Below the pieces are notes generated by a model. That model was not told the DNA's origin, ran no database searches, and saw only the letters and a program-made list of their open reading frames with translations. Of a stretch of 64,000 bases of DNA, positions 36,771 through 46,900 are shown one piece after another. Origin of the DNA: Bacteroidia bacterium (lineage in GTDB: Bacteria > Bacteroidota > Ignavibacteria > SZUA-365); NCBI GenBank assembly GCA_027493955.1, contig JAOSJT010000001.1, positions 4,264,552-4,328,551 of the forward strand, read 5' to 3'. Every line of letters begins with the position of its first letter. Position 1 is the first letter of the stretch. Both the position numbers and the translations under genes were made by a program.

Positions 36771-37009
36771 GTGTTCTGCGTTCCGCGGGAGGCGCTCACT
36801 GTCAATCTTGCGGTCTTACCCTCGAATACATGAACGTGCAGAAAAGGAGAGCTGGAAAACTCTCCTTTCTGCGTGTTCTGCTATTTCTGTGTGTTCTGCG
36901 TTCCGCGGGGGCGCTCACTGTCAATCTTGCGGTCTTACCCTCGAATACATGAACGTGCAGAAAAGGAGAGCTGGAAAACTCTCCTTTCTGTTTTTTCTGT
37001 TATTTCTGT
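36771..37009. repeat. Direct duplication of about 120 bp carrying a terminator
   Basis: 36771-36890 and 36891-37009 are nearly identical, each from GTGTTCTGCGTTCCGCGG through GCGCTCACTG, ACCCTCGAATACATGAACGT and a 9-bp hairpin. Differences are one or two bases until the last 20, where the second copy is T-rich. Confidence 0.9.
36962..36996. terminator. Bidirectional terminator (second of two duplicated copies)
   Basis: AAAGGAGAG (36962-36970) and CTCTCCTTT (36979-36987), loop CTGGAAAA, followed by CTGTTTTTT on plus; on minus the stem is followed by TTCTG after TTTT. It can end the minus-strand macroglobulin gene and plus transcripts. The other copy is at 36843-36868 and lacks the T-run. Confidence 0.75.
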
Positions 37010-37015
37010 GGTCTT

Positions 37016-40000
37016 TTATTTCTGTGGTTTCACCGTCACCACCACTCCCGCGGTATGCGCCGAGAACTCCGGCGCATACATGCTCTGAATGCTGCTGATG
37101 CCGTTGGAGAAGCGGCCGGCGTGGGATACGCGCAGAGGATATTCGAACACATGCACACCTTTGCGCAGCCAGTGGAAGAAGAAATTCACCGCCGCGTCGC
37201 GCGGTGCCTCGTAGTAGATCAGGCCCTGCTGCCAGCGGTGGCCGGAGAGTTGATCGATCAATTCCAGGCCGGAGCCGCGCATGTCCTTCATGTGTACATA
37301 CTCCATGTCGCGGTCCACACGCAACGTGATGCGGGCCTTGAGCACGTCGCCGACACGCAGCGGTGAGGACTCGGTGATCGGCTCCAGCACGACACCCTTT
37401 TCGGTGTTGTTCTGGCGGTACAGCGTTTTTTCGATTTTCAGCGGGGTGCTGTGCGGCGTGATGCGGTCGAGCTGTTCGAAGTACTGCCAGTACAGCGCAC
37501 CCCAGGCGATACCCTGATCCGATTTTTTCAGGGTCACGGCGCCCATCTCCGGTTTGATGTCGGAGCCGCGCCAATCAACACGGTAGTAGCCTGTTCCGGC
37601 TTCAACCTTTGCGCCCATGGCGACGGGATCGATGGTCGTGCCGCCGAGTTGTACCTCCACCAGTTTGTCCGACGCGAGCAAATCGCTGCCACGGCGCAGC
37701 AGAGCGTAGCAGGCCTCGGCCGTAGCGACGGTGGTCTTCCAGTCCTGAACTTGTTTCTGCCGCAGCAGCCAGATTTTCATTTCCTCGACGGCATCCATGT
37801 CGTTGGCCACTTCATCGAAGACCTCGATCAGAAGCGCCTGCGTTTCTATCGGGGCCTGATACCAGAACCAGCCGGATTCCAGTTTCCAGTACATGCCCAT
37901 CTCCTCGCTGCGCAGCGAGCGCTCGCGCAGGGACTTGACGATGGCGGGAGGCACCTTGTTATCGCCGCGGCGATGCAGGCCGAGCGCGATCATGCCCTGC
38001 ATGAAGAAGCCGCGTCTCGGCCACCAGCGGCGTGATTGCGTTAACCAGAAATTCACGGACTCGTCGTACTTCTTGTCCGGCTTCTGATCGAGGAAATAGC
38101 TGCGGGCATAGAGATAGTGCACGTCGAGATATCCGAGATGGTCCTTCTCCGGATCGAAGCCGGGCATGCTTTTCAGCTTCTCGTAATCACTGTGCATACG
38201 TGCGTCGATGAAATTCACCGCGCGGCGCATCATGCGGCCGATACGCTCGTCACGCGGGTTCACGCCCAGTTCCTTCAGATGGCCAAAGCCGGCGACGATG
38301 TACTGCGAAATGTAGCGGTCTTCCGGCAGACCCGGGAACCAGGGCCAGCCGCCGTTGGACGCCTGCGCCTTCTCGAGTTTGCGCATGGCGCTTTCCAGAT
38401 TGTCCGCCATGGTGTTGAGGTCGAAGAGCAGGGCGATGCGCTTCTTGCGCTCGCTCTCGTTCTTACCTTGCATCACCCAGGGAGTTTCTTCGAGAAGCAG
38501 GGCTTTCAGGTCCTGATTTTTCTCAAGGTTGGATACGAGCGCGTCGGTATTTTTCCACTGCTCGAACACGCGCTTGATCTTCGGATTCGCGTTGGCGATA
38601 TGCGACGCGATGCTGTTCGCGTAATACCGGTTGAACACCTGCTCCGAACACTCGTAGGGGAATTCCATCAGATACGGCAGCGCCTGCACTGCATACCAGG
38701 CTGGCTGCGACGTCATCTCCAGCGACAACTGATGGTGTCGCAATGTGTTCGAAGTATTCCTTCGGAGTTTGTCGAAACTGAAGCTTTTCGTCGTTCCGCC
38801 CCGAACCCAGACGGGCAGCGACTCGGTAACGAGCATGCGGTTGGGGAGAATGGGAAGCGCCATCTCTTCACCGTCGGAATAATCTCCGGCCTTGGCAATC
38901 ACGCGATAGGTCACGGCGGAGATGCCTTCCGGAATGCGTACATCCCAGGTGGCCGTCGTGCTTCGACCTTTCTCGGCGGTGAAGCTCTGTGTGCCGTTTC
39001 TCAGTTCGAAACGTTCGCTCACCGGCTGCATGCTGAGAGCGTCCAGCAACTGCAGTGAAACATTGCCCGTCAGCGCCGTCTCCGAAAGATTGGTGATTTT
39101 AGTGGACAGGGTGATGCGGTCCCCCTCGCGCAGGAAACGCGGCATATTGGGCACGACCATCACTTCCTTCTGCGTAACCGTGAATTTTTCCAGCGACCCG
39201 GTCATAAGATCGGGTGTGTGCGCAAACACACGGAGCTTCCATTTGGTCAAGGCCTCGGGCATGGTGAAGCGCAACACCACATTGCCCTGAGTGTCGGTGG
39301 ACAGAGTCGGGAAGAAGAATGCGGTTTCGCTGAAATCCGTGCGCGCCTTGACCATGTCCATCGCTTCCGTCGCGGGCTTGCGCGCATCTTCGGTTCCTTC
39401 CTCCTCTCGGACCGCAGCGTCGTCCGCCTCGCCTTTTTTTGCAACTAATGCGGTCTCCGAGGACATCATTTTCATTTCCATGGCCGGAGCCGCCATCTGC
39501 ATATCCTCATTGACCATCCCGTCCTTCATCCTGTAGCCACCGCGGCCGTACAAGCCCCGGTGATACTCGAGCAGAAAGAGATTCAGCCGGTCGTAATCCT
39601 GATAGAACCCGGAAACACTGCTGTTCCAGTCCGGCGCGTGCAGACGCGCCGAGAGTACTCCGAAGGTGGCCGCGTCTATGCTACTGCTATAGAGAAATGT
39701 CGGCCATGCGAAGGCGGGCCATCCCTGTGCATAAATGGCGTCCAGTGACGCATCGTACATCGTGGCGAGGATTTCGGCTGCAACGCGGTCCTTCTCCTTG
39801 CCCTTCACCGTCAATGTCCATTCTTCCTGCTGCCCCGGCTTGAGCTTGTCGCGGAAGCTCGCGGTTTCGACAACGAGATCTTTGTTCGTCCACGGAATGT
39901 TGATGGGCACGGTGTAGGAATGCAAACGGTACTCCATCACGAAAAACACCTGCGCGACGAGCCCGCCGCGGTGCTGCTCCGTGACGGGAATGCTGAAACT

Positions 40001-43000
40001 CCGCTGCTCGCGGTCCAGCGTCAGCCATTTCTCCTCTATTGTCCTGCCACGATGCTCCAGGCGATACAGCAGGTGCACATCGCTGTAGGCGGAGGAAAGG
40101 AGGAAGCGGGCCTGCTCGCCGGGAGCACAACTGACCTTCACGGGTATGAGCAGACTGCCGGCACTGTACGGGACGCTTTTCGAGGCGGGGGCGTACACGT
40201 CTACAAAACGTTTGGTCTCGAGATCGGTACCTCCGGGATCCTTGCCCTTCACGCTGATGCGATAACGTCCGGGAGCGAGCTTGCCGAGCCGCAGCGAGTC
40301 CACGCCCTTCGCATTCGTCGCGAAGTCGCGCGACAGCACGCGCTCGGCGATCTGCCAGGTGTCTTCGTTGCCTTCGTCGCCGTACACGTCGCGCGGGAAG
40401 CTCTCCAGGAATTCCTCGCGTGTCAACAGCCAGGTGTCGGGCTGGGGAAGAATACGGCGGCGCGGCATGCGCTCAGGCGCGCGCAAGCGCTCCACGAGAA
40501 CGGTGCCGCCGGCTGGAAGCGGACTGCCGGAAAGATTCTCCGCCGTGATGGCAATGTCCTGTTCCACACTGCCGTCCAACTGCGACGCGACGCCGATGCC
40601 GAGGACAAGGGACGTATAGCCCGCGCTGACCGTGGTGCTCGCGCTGTGCGTCTCGCCGTTGATGTCCGTCACATCCGCACTGATTTCATAGGTAAATACC
40701 GGCAGCTCTTTTTTATCTACCGTTTTGTCGGGGAGCGCGGTGAAGCTCACGGTAAATGTGCCGTCGGCATCGGTGGTCGTGCGGCCGTGCGCGATTTCCT
40801 GTGCCGCGCCGCGCGGCATCGGACGCCACCACCAGTACCAGTAGGGGTAGCGTACCTTGCGCACCACGCGCCAGGAAACCTCGGCGCCGTCCACGTTCGC
40901 GCCGGAGTAGGACGTGGCCTGGCCCTTGGCGTGGACAAGCTGGTTCAGCGCATAGCTCCCTTCCACCGGTTTGAACGTCGCCTCGAATTTCGGACGCTTG
41001 TATTCCTCGACGCGGATCTGCGTCGCTCCGCTCTCGTTGGCGATGCGCATCATGCCGGTGAGCACCCCCGCGGGGGCGGTGAAGGTGGTGTTGAAAGACC
41101 CGTACTCGTTGGTCGTGACCTTGGTGTCGGCAATTTTCTGTCCGTTGACGTCGTAGAACGTCACCGTGCTGCCCGCACCGGACACGACCGCGAACTGCGC
41201 TTTTTCATCTGTTCCGTCAATGATGATGCCTTTGACGTGCACGGTCTGACCGGGCCGGTACAAGGCGCGATCCGTGAAGAACAGCGTCCTGCGCTGCCTG
41301 TCGCCACGGCCTCTCCGCCAGGTGTAATATCCGCGTTCCACATTCAGCGTATCGCGGCCCTGCGTTAATCGCACCGATACGCCGTCGCTGAATCTCCCGG
41401 CGGTGATAATGATGCGTCCGCTCTCATCGGTCACCGATGTCGCGAGGACCTGGCGTTCATGCTTCCCACTCTGCGAGTCCCAGCGGCGGGTGAACAGCTG
41501 TGCGTTCACACCCTTCAGCGGTCTCCCGTCCGATGCGTCGTTCACCCAGAGCGTGAGGTCGCCGTCCACTTCCTTGCTTTGCAGCGACAGCCGGGTAACG
41601 CGCAGCCAGGCATAGGCGATGGCGTTTCCGCTCAAGGAAAAATCCGCACGGGGACTGGCCAGCATGATATATGTTCCCATCCCGAGCGCGGGTCCGGCTA
41701 CGTCCACGCGATGCGCCTTGTAGTCCGACACTGTCGGCAGCTTCACCGACCAGCGCTGCACCGCATCGGCTTCGATGTAGGTGGAAAGCCACTGATTGAT
41801 CAGGTCGTATCTATAGCGATATCCTTCCTGGCCGTATTCCTCATTCGGAATGCGCACGATGCGGAAATGCATTTCGGTGAGGTTGCGAAACGATGCGCTG
41901 ATCAGGAAAGGTACACCGGGCAGTTGCGTGTCCTCAACCTGCAAGCCGGCTTCCTTGTTGAGAATGCTCGCTCTCAACGACCGGCAGTCCTGTGCGCCGC
42001 GGGAATCCGGAAAGCGCGCGATTTCGGCGTCGCAGCGTGCAAGGGCGGTGACGTAGTCGTTCTTCGAAAAGTGATATTGCGCCAGTGCGGCACCGGCCAG
42101 CGTGGAAATGGACGATCCGCTATGCGCGTCGTAGAGCGCCTGCACGGCTTTGTAATAGGTCGTGTCCTTGTCCTCGTGAAACGTAATGCGCTTGCCGAAT
42201 TCCAGTCGCTGCAAGTCGAGGTCCACCAGCGCCGCCACTTCTTTGGTACCCCGGTGATAGCGCAGCAGCTGCTGATACAGGAGGATCACATTGTAATTGG
42301 CGTCCCCGGCATCGGGGGAGGTAAATGTTCTGTCGATGAAGGTATCGAAGGGGAGCAGGGCGTCGAGGTTGTTGACTTCGAAAGTCCGCTGCGGCTTCGG
42401 AAGATTTTTCTCGTCGTTTTTCAGAAAATCGATGGCGCGGTGGGCGAGAATGTCGAACAGCGTCGGACGGTACAGCCGGCTGTCATGCGACGACACAAGC
42501 ACGACCGTGTAACTCGCGGCCGGAACACTCTGCAGCAGTTCCGCTTCGCGTATGGACGCCAGGAACAACGCGCGCGTGGTATCGAAAAAACGCGCCGCGT
42601 CCCAGGTGCGGAAATCGTCGTCCGCCGCGTCTTCCACGACGGTACGCTGCGAGATGCGCCAGCGGTTGTCCCCATAATAGTTCCAGTACACAGACGCGAG
42701 TATGGAGGTGAGGATGGAGCGGGAAGGTTCCTTTGCTACCGCAATCTCCTTCTCCAGATCGCGGACAAGGATGACCTCTCCCTCCTCATTGGTCTCGGCG
42801 CGCAAGGCGACGCGATAGGCGATGGCCTTGATCAGTTGCGGCTGGTTGCCCTGCTTCGATGCTTTGAGATAAATGGCCTCGACCATTTCCAGCGCCGACT
42901 TCGGCAGACCCTCGTCAAGCGCCTTGTCCACGGCCTTCCATTGTTCTTCATATTCGTCCTGCATAAAGGCGCTCCAGAGATCATCGTAGGGATTGAATGC

Positions 43001-43069
43001 GTCCGTCGCGAAAAACATCATCGGCGCGGCCAGACAGAGCAGCAGCGTCAGCCGAATGTTGGATGACAT
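37016..43069 (-). CDS. Alpha-2-macroglobulin family protein with thioester motif
   Basis: 2017 residues. Signal peptide at 1-24 (LTLLLCLAAPMMFFATDA) and no lipobox, so periplasmic or exported rather than lipid-anchored. Helical N-terminal region, then MG domains (VKGIIIDGTDEKAQ and repeats of beta-sandwich sequence), a bait-like disordered stretch near 1210-1270 rich in Met/Glu (MQMAAPAMEMKMMSSE), then the thioester motif CSEQ at Cys1474 inside FPYECSEQVFNRY, followed by the alpha/alpha complement-like domain. Traps and binds proteases that cleave the bait. No pbp1C partner adjacent, unlike the enterobacterial pair. Ends at 36962 terminator. Confidence 0.92.
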   Translation of the reverse strand: MSSNIRLTLLLCLAAPMMFFATDAFNPYDDLWSAFMQDEYEEQWKAVDKALDEGLPKSALEMVEAIYLKASKQGNQPQLIKAIAYRVALRAETNEEGEVILVRDLEKEIAVAKEPSRSILTSILASVYWNYYGDNRWRISQRTVVEDAADDDFRTWDAARFFDTTRALFLASIREAELLQSVPAASYTVVLVSSHDSRLYRPTLFDILAHRAIDFLKNDEKNLPKPQRTFEVNNLDALLPFDTFIDRTFTSPDAGDANYNVILLYQQLLRYHRGTKEVAALVDLDLQRLEFGKRITFHEDKDTTYYKAVQALYDAHSGSSISTLAGAALAQYHFSKNDYVTALARCDAEIARFPDSRGAQDCRSLRASILNKEAGLQVEDTQLPGVPFLISASFRNLTEMHFRIVRIPNEEYGQEGYRYRYDLINQWLSTYIEADAVQRWSVKLPTVSDYKAHRVDVAGPALGMGTYIMLASPRADFSLSGNAIAYAWLRVTRLSLQSKEVDGDLTLWVNDASDGRPLKGVNAQLFTRRWDSQSGKHERQVLATSVTDESGRIIITAGRFSDGVSVRLTQGRDTLNVERGYYTWRRGRGDRQRRTLFFTDRALYRPGQTVHVKGIIIDGTDEKAQFAVVSGAGSTVTFYDVNGQKIADTKVTTNEYGSFNTTFTAPAGVLTGMMRIANESGATQIRVEEYKRPKFEATFKPVEGSYALNQLVHAKGQATSYSGANVDGAEVSWRVVRKVRYPYWYWWWRPMPRGAAQEIAHGRTTTDADGTFTVSFTALPDKTVDKKELPVFTYEISADVTDINGETHSASTTVSAGYTSLVLGIGVASQLDGSVEQDIAITAENLSGSPLPAGGTVLVERLRAPERMPRRRILPQPDTWLLTREEFLESFPRDVYGDEGNEDTWQIAERVLSRDFATNAKGVDSLRLGKLAPGRYRISVKGKDPGGTDLETKRFVDVYAPASKSVPYSAGSLLIPVKVSCAPGEQARFLLSSAYSDVHLLYRLEHRGRTIEEKWLTLDREQRSFSIPVTEQHRGGLVAQVFFVMEYRLHSYTVPINIPWTNKDLVVETASFRDKLKPGQQEEWTLTVKGKEKDRVAAEILATMYDASLDAIYAQGWPAFAWPTFLYSSSIDAATFGVLSARLHAPDWNSSVSGFYQDYDRLNLFLLEYHRGLYGRGGYRMKDGMVNEDMQMAAPAMEMKMMSSETALVAKKGEADDAAVREEEGTEDARKPATEAMDMVKARTDFSETAFFFPTLSTDTQGNVVLRFTMPEALTKWKLRVFAHTPDLMTGSLEKFTVTQKEVMVVPNMPRFLREGDRITLSTKITNLSETALTGNVSLQLLDALSMQPVSERFELRNGTQSFTAEKGRSTTATWDVRIPEGISAVTYRVIAKAGDYSDGEEMALPILPNRMLVTESLPVWVRGGTTKSFSFDKLRRNTSNTLRHHQLSLEMTSQPAWYAVQALPYLMEFPYECSEQVFNRYYANSIASHIANANPKIKRVFEQWKNTDALVSNLEKNQDLKALLLEETPWVMQGKNESERKKRIALLFDLNTMADNLESAMRKLEKAQASNGGWPWFPGLPEDRYISQYIVAGFGHLKELGVNPRDERIGRMMRRAVNFIDARMHSDYEKLKSMPGFDPEKDHLGYLDVHYLYARSYFLDQKPDKKYDESVNFWLTQSRRWWPRRGFFMQGMIALGLHRRGDNKVPPAIVKSLRERSLRSEEMGMYWKLESGWFWYQAPIETQALLIEVFDEVANDMDAVEEMKIWLLRQKQVQDWKTTVATAEACYALLRRGSDLLASDKLVEVQLGGTTIDPVAMGAKVEAGTGYYRVDWRGSDIKPEMGAVTLKKSDQGIAWGALYWQYFEQLDRITPHSTPLKIEKTLYRQNNTEKGVVLEPITESSPLRVGDVLKARITLRVDRDMEYVHMKDMRGSGLELIDQLSGHRWQQGLIYYEAPRDAAVNFFFHWLRKGVHVFEYPLRVSHAGRFSNGISSIQSMYAPEFSAHTAGVVVTVKPQK

Positions 43070-43160
43070 GGGAAACTCCTGTGCTACGAAGGGTGAGAAA
43101 ATCAGCAGACAACGGTCGGGTTATACAGGGCATATGTGTATCTTGTTCCGGAAGTGTGGG

Positions 43161-43407
43161 GGAGGGGAATGAGTAATGAGTAATGAGTAAAGGGTAAAGG
43201 GTAAAGGGTAAAGGGTAAAGAGTAAAGAGTAAAGAGTAAAGAGTAAAGAGTAAAGAGTAAAGAGTAAAGAGTAAAGAGTAAAGAGTAAAGAGTAAAGGGT
43301 AAAGGGTAAAGGGTAAAGGGTAAAGGGTAAAGGGTAAAGGGTAAAGGGTAAAGGGTAAAGGGTAAAGGGTAAAGAGTAAAGAGTAAAGAGTAAAGAGTAA
43401 AGAGTGA
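43161..43407. repeat. 7-bp GTAAAGA/GTAAAGG tandem array (left arm of foldback locus D)
   Basis: Left edge GGAGGGGAAT (43161-43170), two GAGTAAT units, then about 30 heptamers in homogeneous blocks: GTAAAGG, then GTAAAGA, then GTAAAGG, then GTAAAGA, ending GAGTGAAGG. It begins about 90 bases upstream of the macroglobulin start (minus strand). The heptamer (7 = 2x3+1) leaves all three frames open, producing spurious ORFs. Confidence 0.95.
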
Positions 43408-43993
43408 AGGCGTCGTAATCGCGGATAATCACCAGGTCATAAGCGAACTCTATCTGCGTACCGTGCTGTAGGCGCCTGTTAATGACATCGATGGATAAGG
43501 ACCGATAATCGCTGTGAGAGCCGGTTGCCGGTCCCTTCGGCGGCATTTGTGGGTCGTCGAAACTGCGTACTGGCTCCGGCACTCCGGTGATCACAGACCC
43601 ATTTTCGGTGCCTGCCCTTCGGCTACGCACAGGGACCGAGCCGAAACCCCCGGGAATTAATGTCACCCACGAAATGGTCAGCCTTAGGCGTATCCGCCTT
43701 TGCGGGCTGGTGGGCACACTGTACTGGACGTCCTGCAGACAGTACCTGGTTTCCACGTGCGTAACGGAAAAAATCATGCTTTTCCGCAGTAGCGGAACTG
43801 CTCTGCTCACAACAGATTGTTAATCCAAATCCGTGCTGTCACAGCCATCAGCAGGATTAGTTTTGCTGACGCGCTGGTGCGATGATGTCACCTTAGGCTG
43901 ATCCGCCCGGGTGGACCCGTGGGCACACTCAAGATGACACCTGTCACTTCACTCTTCACTCTTTCCTCTTCACTCCTTCCTCTCTCTCTCCGC
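43408..43993. repeat. Core and right arm of foldback locus D, with two related 44-bp segments
   Basis: The core contains two related segments, 43677-43720 and 43887-43929, both running GTCA, CCTTAGGC, ATCCGCC and then TGGGCACACT. The right arm at 43936-43988 is pyrimidine-rich (CACTTCACTCTTCACTC, TTTCCTCTTCACTCC) and is the inverse of GAGTGAAGAGTGAAG, matching the tail of the left array. No gene seen; the macroglobulin promoter must lie near 43080-43160. Confidence 0.6.
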
Positions 43994-46900
43994 TCATCGA
44001 AGCACGACGCTCACCGTCTGTGCCGCATCACCGGAGAGCAGGCGGAGGAAATATATGCCTGCCGGAAGGCCCGCAGTGCCGATGGTCAGAGATCGCAGCA
44101 TGCCTGTCGAATTGCCCTGCTCCAGCACAGCGACGCGACGTCCCAGTGCGTCATGCAGCGACAGTGTATAGCCGGCACCAGCCGGGAGGTGCAGCGAGGT
44201 AGTGAAGATTGCGCCGGACGGAACCGGATTCGGCCAGGCGGGGTGAAGTTCGGTGCTCCTTGCCGCTGTGGGGATATCCTTCGCATCCAGAACAATCACC
44301 GCCTCGCCGCCGGCATCGCGATAGCGCTTGTACCATTCCTGCAAATACTGGACGGCGATGTCCGCATCCCGGAGGATCAGCGTGTTCTCGTTGTTGGAGA
44401 ACTCGGCCGCATTGGACCAGTTGTGCGAACCCGTCAGTACGGATGCGGCGCCCGGTGTTCTGTCGCCGGCGTTCACCAGCAGATACTTGTGATGCAGCAT
44501 GCCGCGCAGTCCCTTCTTCAGCCACACATCCATACCGTTCCCGAGCAGATAGTCGTAGCGGCTGCCCTGATCGGTGCTGTTGTCCATGACACCGCGCACG
44601 GCCACGGCGGCGTTGTGCCGCCCAAGCATGGCGCGTGCGATATCGTCGCGTGTGAAGGTAAGCAGCGCAAACAGCACGGACGAGGTCGCGCGCTGTACCT
44701 CACGTACGATGCGGGAACTGACGTTGTCGCTGGGAGAAAAATACAGCTCCACCGGAATCCGCGTCGGTCCGATGACGAAGCGATGCGGTGTGTTGTCCAG
44801 CTTGCGCGCGCCGAAACGCGAGTCGTCGCTGACCGCCGTTTCTCCGCTGCCGCCCCACATTTCCTCGAACTCCTTCGTGAAGGTATTAGCGAGTGCCTGA
44901 TCCTGAATCTCGATCACGTTCTGTGCGTCGTCGTAGGTGCCGGGTTCGGTGGGATTCCACGATCCCGTCAACACCCAGTCGTCGGTATCGCTGCCGCGGT
45001 CGCGCGCGTCGAGGACAACGAATTTGTTGTGCTGCAAGCCGACGCCGGCGTTCACGCGGTCGAAATTATCCTGAATGGTCGGGACGTTGGCGCGTAAACG
45101 GCCCATGGCGTTGCTGTTGCTGTTGTCGCTTTCCACGATGGCGCGAATACGGACGCCGCGATTTTTCGCGGCGATGAGCCGGTCCACGATATCCTCGCCC
45201 GGAGGGCCGCTCAGACTGTACAGGCACAGATCGATACTGTGCTGCGCCGCGTCGATGCGGTTGAGCAGGCGATTGAGCAGATTGACGCCGGAATTCGCGG
45301 GCAGCGGCGGATAGAGTGTATTGTCCGCGCTCTGATTGAAGGAGACGATGATGTCGCCGGACGAATTCCGTGAAGCGCTGCTGATGTAAAACGGCTGGGC
45401 AAAACTGGTATCGGTGCTGCCGACGGAAAACGGCTGCACACGATAGATCGTGGCGGGTTCGAGCCCCGCGAGCGTTACCGTCTGCTCGGTTGCGGGAGTG
45501 CTGCCTCCCTGCGCCACCCCAAGTTCGTAGGCCGAGGTACGACCGTAGCGCACAGCAGCGAGCGCCGGCAATCCGGTGCTCCATCCGATACTCACGCGAT
45601 CCGGCTGAATGTCGGTCTCCACGGGCTGTGTGACGATGCGCGGACCCGTGGCAATGACGTCCGACAACATGCGCGGCATGAACTGATAGCCGCCCGCGAA
45701 AGGCGCCTCGCGTTTGAACTGACTCACCACGCCGACGATGTCGAAGCTGCCACCCGGAGCGGGTTGATTCGCCAGCGCCACGTCGTTGTCGATGCGCACT
45801 TCGAGTTCGGCGCTGCCGTCGCTCAGTTTGTAATTCGTGCCCGAGCCGGTCACCGTCCAGGCCTGCGTGTTCACCGTGACGCCGTTGATGCGGACGAGCA
45901 TGCTTTCGTACAGCTCGACGCCGTTCAGTCCGTCGTTGAGCACATCGCGCAACGGCACAATCAGCGGAGTGAGTTCATTGCCGGTGGACGGACGCGCGTC
46001 CACGGTCACTTCCACGAGTTCGGTCAGGCCATTGAAATGCGTAATCTTGCCGGTTACCGTCACTTCATCTCCGACGGCAACGGACCCGCTGAAATTGAAA
46101 TCATACACCGCGATGCCGCCGGTGTGATCCTGAATGTACGAAGGGGAACCGAATTGATTCGCCACGGTGACGATACCGTTGACGGTCACGATGTCATTGA
46201 GTTTCAGCGGCACGCCTTGCGTATCATTGGCCCGGGCTTCCGCGATAGGGATGGGGCCGCCTTTCACGAACAGTGCCGGGGACTTTTCCACAGGCATGAG
46301 CATGCCCGGCATTCCGGTGAGCACGGTGAAGAGATAATTGCCTGTTGTGCCCGGAGCCGTCATGTTGCGCAACGTAATCACCGCGCTGTCGGCCGCGAAC
46401 TGCACACGAGCGAAGAGCAGCGTATCGCCACGGATTTCGGCGTCGGCCTGCATGTTGTCGTCCAGCGTCACGTCGGCAATGTCGCGCGACCAGGGGAAAT
46501 CCGCCGGCACGACAATGGCGAGCGCTTCAATGGTGAATTCTTTCGACGGACGGAAGGATATTGGCAGGTCGAACACGTCGCCCGCGTTCACACCGCCGCG
46601 AAGGATGGCTGCGCTCCCGCTGCCCTCGCTGCTGGGCGGCTCCGCAGGACTGGTTGAATTCTGCGGATTGCGTCCGTTGCTCTGCAGCACGAAATCCGCC
46701 GCGTTGTTGTTGCTGTCCCAGCCGTTGCCCGCGCGCGCGTCGCTTCCTCCGGCGGCGAGCGACGCCGCAGTGGAGGTCGCGTTTGCTTTCCGCTCCAGAC
46801 TATGGTCGTTGGGATCGGTGCCGTGATTGGGTGCGGCTTGTCCTTCCGGATTATTGCCGCTGCCATAGCCCACCCGGTCCATCACCTGTCCCCCCGCATT

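Noticed and set aside
43121-43810. Leu/Phe/Tyr-rich ORF over the GTAAAGA array
   Set aside because: Repeat translation; runs into unrelated sequence.
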